Shown here one piece after another: positions 5,038 to 6,248 of a stretch of DNA of 6,248 bases. Numbering within the stretch: position 1 is the stretch's first letter; each line of letters opens with the position of its first letter. The notes beneath the pieces are model-generated. The model was not told the DNA's origin, did not search any database, and worked only from the letters and a program-made list of their open reading frames with translations. A program made the position numbers and the translations under genes. The DNA comes from Nitrospira defluvii (GTDB lineage Bacteria > Nitrospirota > Nitrospiria > Nitrospirales > Nitrospiraceae). The stretch spans positions 1-6,248 of the forward strand of contig JACQHN010000293.1 in NCBI GenBank assembly GCA_016199015.1, written 5' to 3'.

Positions 5038-6248
5038 CTAAATTGAATACTGGCTGGCGGACTTTGTTCCGGATGTTTGGATGAGCACTCCCCGTCGTTT
5101 CAGCTCCTCAAGAATTTGACGGGCCGCCCCGTCGAAATCCTGCGGTCCGGCAAAATGCAGGTCAGTATTCGGCGGAGCCTCTTCGCCGGCCCTGCTCATA
5201 TGCACGGCGATGACCGGGGCCGGCTGGACCAATGTCCGAATCATTTCCGCCATCCGCTGATAATTGATGCCGAATGTTTTGCTCGTCGACACGACAATAA
5301 GCCCCGTATCGATCAGGAGCCTCGCAACCTCTCCGTACCGACGCACCCGTTCAGCGGCGAAGGAAGGATCGACGGCGGATAAGTCCGCGTCCAATCCCTG
5401 CAAAAGATTCTCGCCTTCCAACAAATAGGCATGCCGGCTATCGGCGACCAGCAGTGCTTCCACTCGTCTGGCCAAAAACGTCTTGCCTGTCTGCGCCGAT
5501 CCCGTAAACAACACAATGGCGGCCCGATGTCCATACTGTACGGCTCGATCCTCCGTCCGAACATCCCCTGTGAGCCATGCATATTCCCGCTGCCGTGCCT
5601 CCTCGCGCAAGCCTTCCTGCTCGTCATGCACCAGCTCGGTAATAATCCCGCCGCCGGCAATGTCGTATTCGTCGACCAGGACGAACCGCCCTGTCGATTC
5701 GAATGATGACGAGAGATCGAACGCCAGCGGCGCCTTGACGCGCAAGGTCAATTCGGCCACTTGGTTCCTGGTCACCGACTGACTCTCCTGTAGCTGCGCC
5801 AGGTCGGCGGTATCGATGATGCGATGGATGGCAGCCACCTCACAGGCCACTTCTCGTGTGGCGAGCCGCAACGAATATTTTCGGCCCTTTTCAAGCGGCC
5901 GTCTCCCCATCCAGAATAAGTTCACGCGAATGGCTGTCGAGACCAACGGAATCGAATCCCGGTGGGAGGCAATTTCTCCGCGCTCCACGAAGATCTGTTC
6001 GTCGAGCGTGATCCCGACCGACTGCCCGGCTTGCGCCTCACTCGGCAGCGGATCGACGTTGAACCCTTCAATGGACTGCACCACCGCCGTCTTATTCGAG
6101 GGTGAGAAGACCAATTGGTCCCCGACTTTCAAACGACCGGCTGTGATGCGCCCAGCCAAGATCCGTCGCGCATCGAACTTATAGACGTCCTGCAAGGGAA
6201 ACCGAAGCGGTTGTTCCGAGCGAACCTGTTCCTTTTTGAAGAGGGCCA
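5038..6248 (-). CDS. cysN: CysN/CysC (NodQ-type) fusion, C-terminal part: sulfate adenylyltransferase large subunit with degenerate APS-kinase domain
   Basis: About 402 codons are visible; the frame is open to the right edge, so the N-terminal GTPase domain of CysN lies outside. A TTG at 6193-6195 is not the real start: the frame continues upstream, giving LRFPLQDVYKF, a CysN hallmark at the GTPase/domain II junction. CysN with CysD makes APS from sulfate and ATP, driven by GTP. Counting from that TTG, beta-barrel domain II spans about 1-85 (RLKVGDQLVFSPSNKTAVV) and domain III about 86-187, with FVLVDEYDIAGGGII matching the CysN end. Residues 222-372 resemble CysC: Walker A GSAQTGKT (232-239), EGENLLQGL (260-268) for DGDNxRxGL, and RRYGEVARLLIDTGLIVVS (285-303). 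However, the FISPxR serine motif is replaced by STSKTFGINY, and the RDPKGLY / substrate-lid region is missing. APS kinase activity is therefore doubtful; nucleotide binding may persist. Confidence 0.87.
   Translation of the reverse strand, partial: ALFKKEQVRSEQPLRFPLQDVYKFDARRILAGRITAGRLKVGDQLVFSPSNKTAVVQSIEGFNVDPLPSEAQAGQSVGITLDEQIFVERGEIASHRDSIPLVSTAIRVNLFWMGRRPLEKGRKYSLRLATREVACEVAAIHRIIDTADLAQLQESQSVTRNQVAELTLRVKAPLAFDLSSSFESTGRFVLVDEYDIAGGGIITELVHDEQEGLREEARQREYAWLTGDVRTEDRAVQYGHRAAIVLFTGSAQTGKTFLARRVEALLVADSRHAYLLEGENLLQGLDADLSAVDPSFAAERVRRYGEVARLLIDTGLIVVSTSKTFGINYQRMAEMIRTLVQPAPVIAVHMSRAGEEAPPNTDLHFAGPQDFDGAARQILEELKRRGVLIQTSGTKSASQYSI

Noticed and set aside
6193..6195. TTG as the start of the CysN/CysC gene
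   Set aside because: The frame is open upstream to the window edge and encodes the family sequence LRFP just before it; the gene simply continues outside.

Overview
All genes in this window lie on the minus strand, so transcription runs from high to low coordinates. Gene content and moderately high GC suggest a chromosomal segment of a non-phototrophic bacterium, most likely Nitrospirota (Nitrospira-like). That assignment is inference from the combination of a CysN/CysC fusion, a Mrp ATPase, a double-PCP_red protein and a yebC-ruvA-ruvB cluster; no rRNA or marker phylogeny is available here. I see no mobile element, CRISPR array, tRNA or rRNA.

Upstream block (6248 down to 2406). A CysN/CysC-type fusion enters from the right edge, with its GTPase domain outside the window. 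Its two beta-barrel domains look normal, but its APS-kinase-like domain has lost most hallmark motifs. After 75 bp comes a Mrp/NBP35-type P-loop ATPase (Fe-S cluster carrier family) with the C-x2-C pair. After 26 bp comes a protein with an N-terminal four-cysteine zinc-ribbon-like module and two tandem PCP_red domains, named after the light-independent protochlorophyllide reductase. Next is a perfect 10-bp GC-rich hairpin at 3198-3223. It falls inside the 5' end of an open frame for a six-helix, histidine-rich membrane protein built from three repeats of a two-helix unit. The spacing suggests one transcription unit, possibly attenuated at the hairpin, with a sulfur-activation / Fe-S theme.

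Downstream block (2405 down to 1). A 218-bp intergenic stretch carries a candidate sigma-70 promoter with a consensus TTGACA. It precedes yebC (a YebC/TACO1-family protein), then ruvA, then a small exported cysteine-rich protein with two 40-residue-spaced repeats, then ruvB, which is cut by the window edge inside its Walker A motif. ruvC, which often sits between yebC and ruvA, is absent here. The cysteine-rich gene is wedged between ruvA and ruvB and appears translationally coupled to ruvA. RuvAB is the Holliday-junction branch-migration motor; the exported protein has no evident link to it beyond co-transcription.

Points most worth a second look: the pseudo-kinase-like CysC domain, the threefold-repeat histidine membrane protein, the Mrp and double-PCP_red pair, and the exported cysteine-repeat protein inside the ruv operon.
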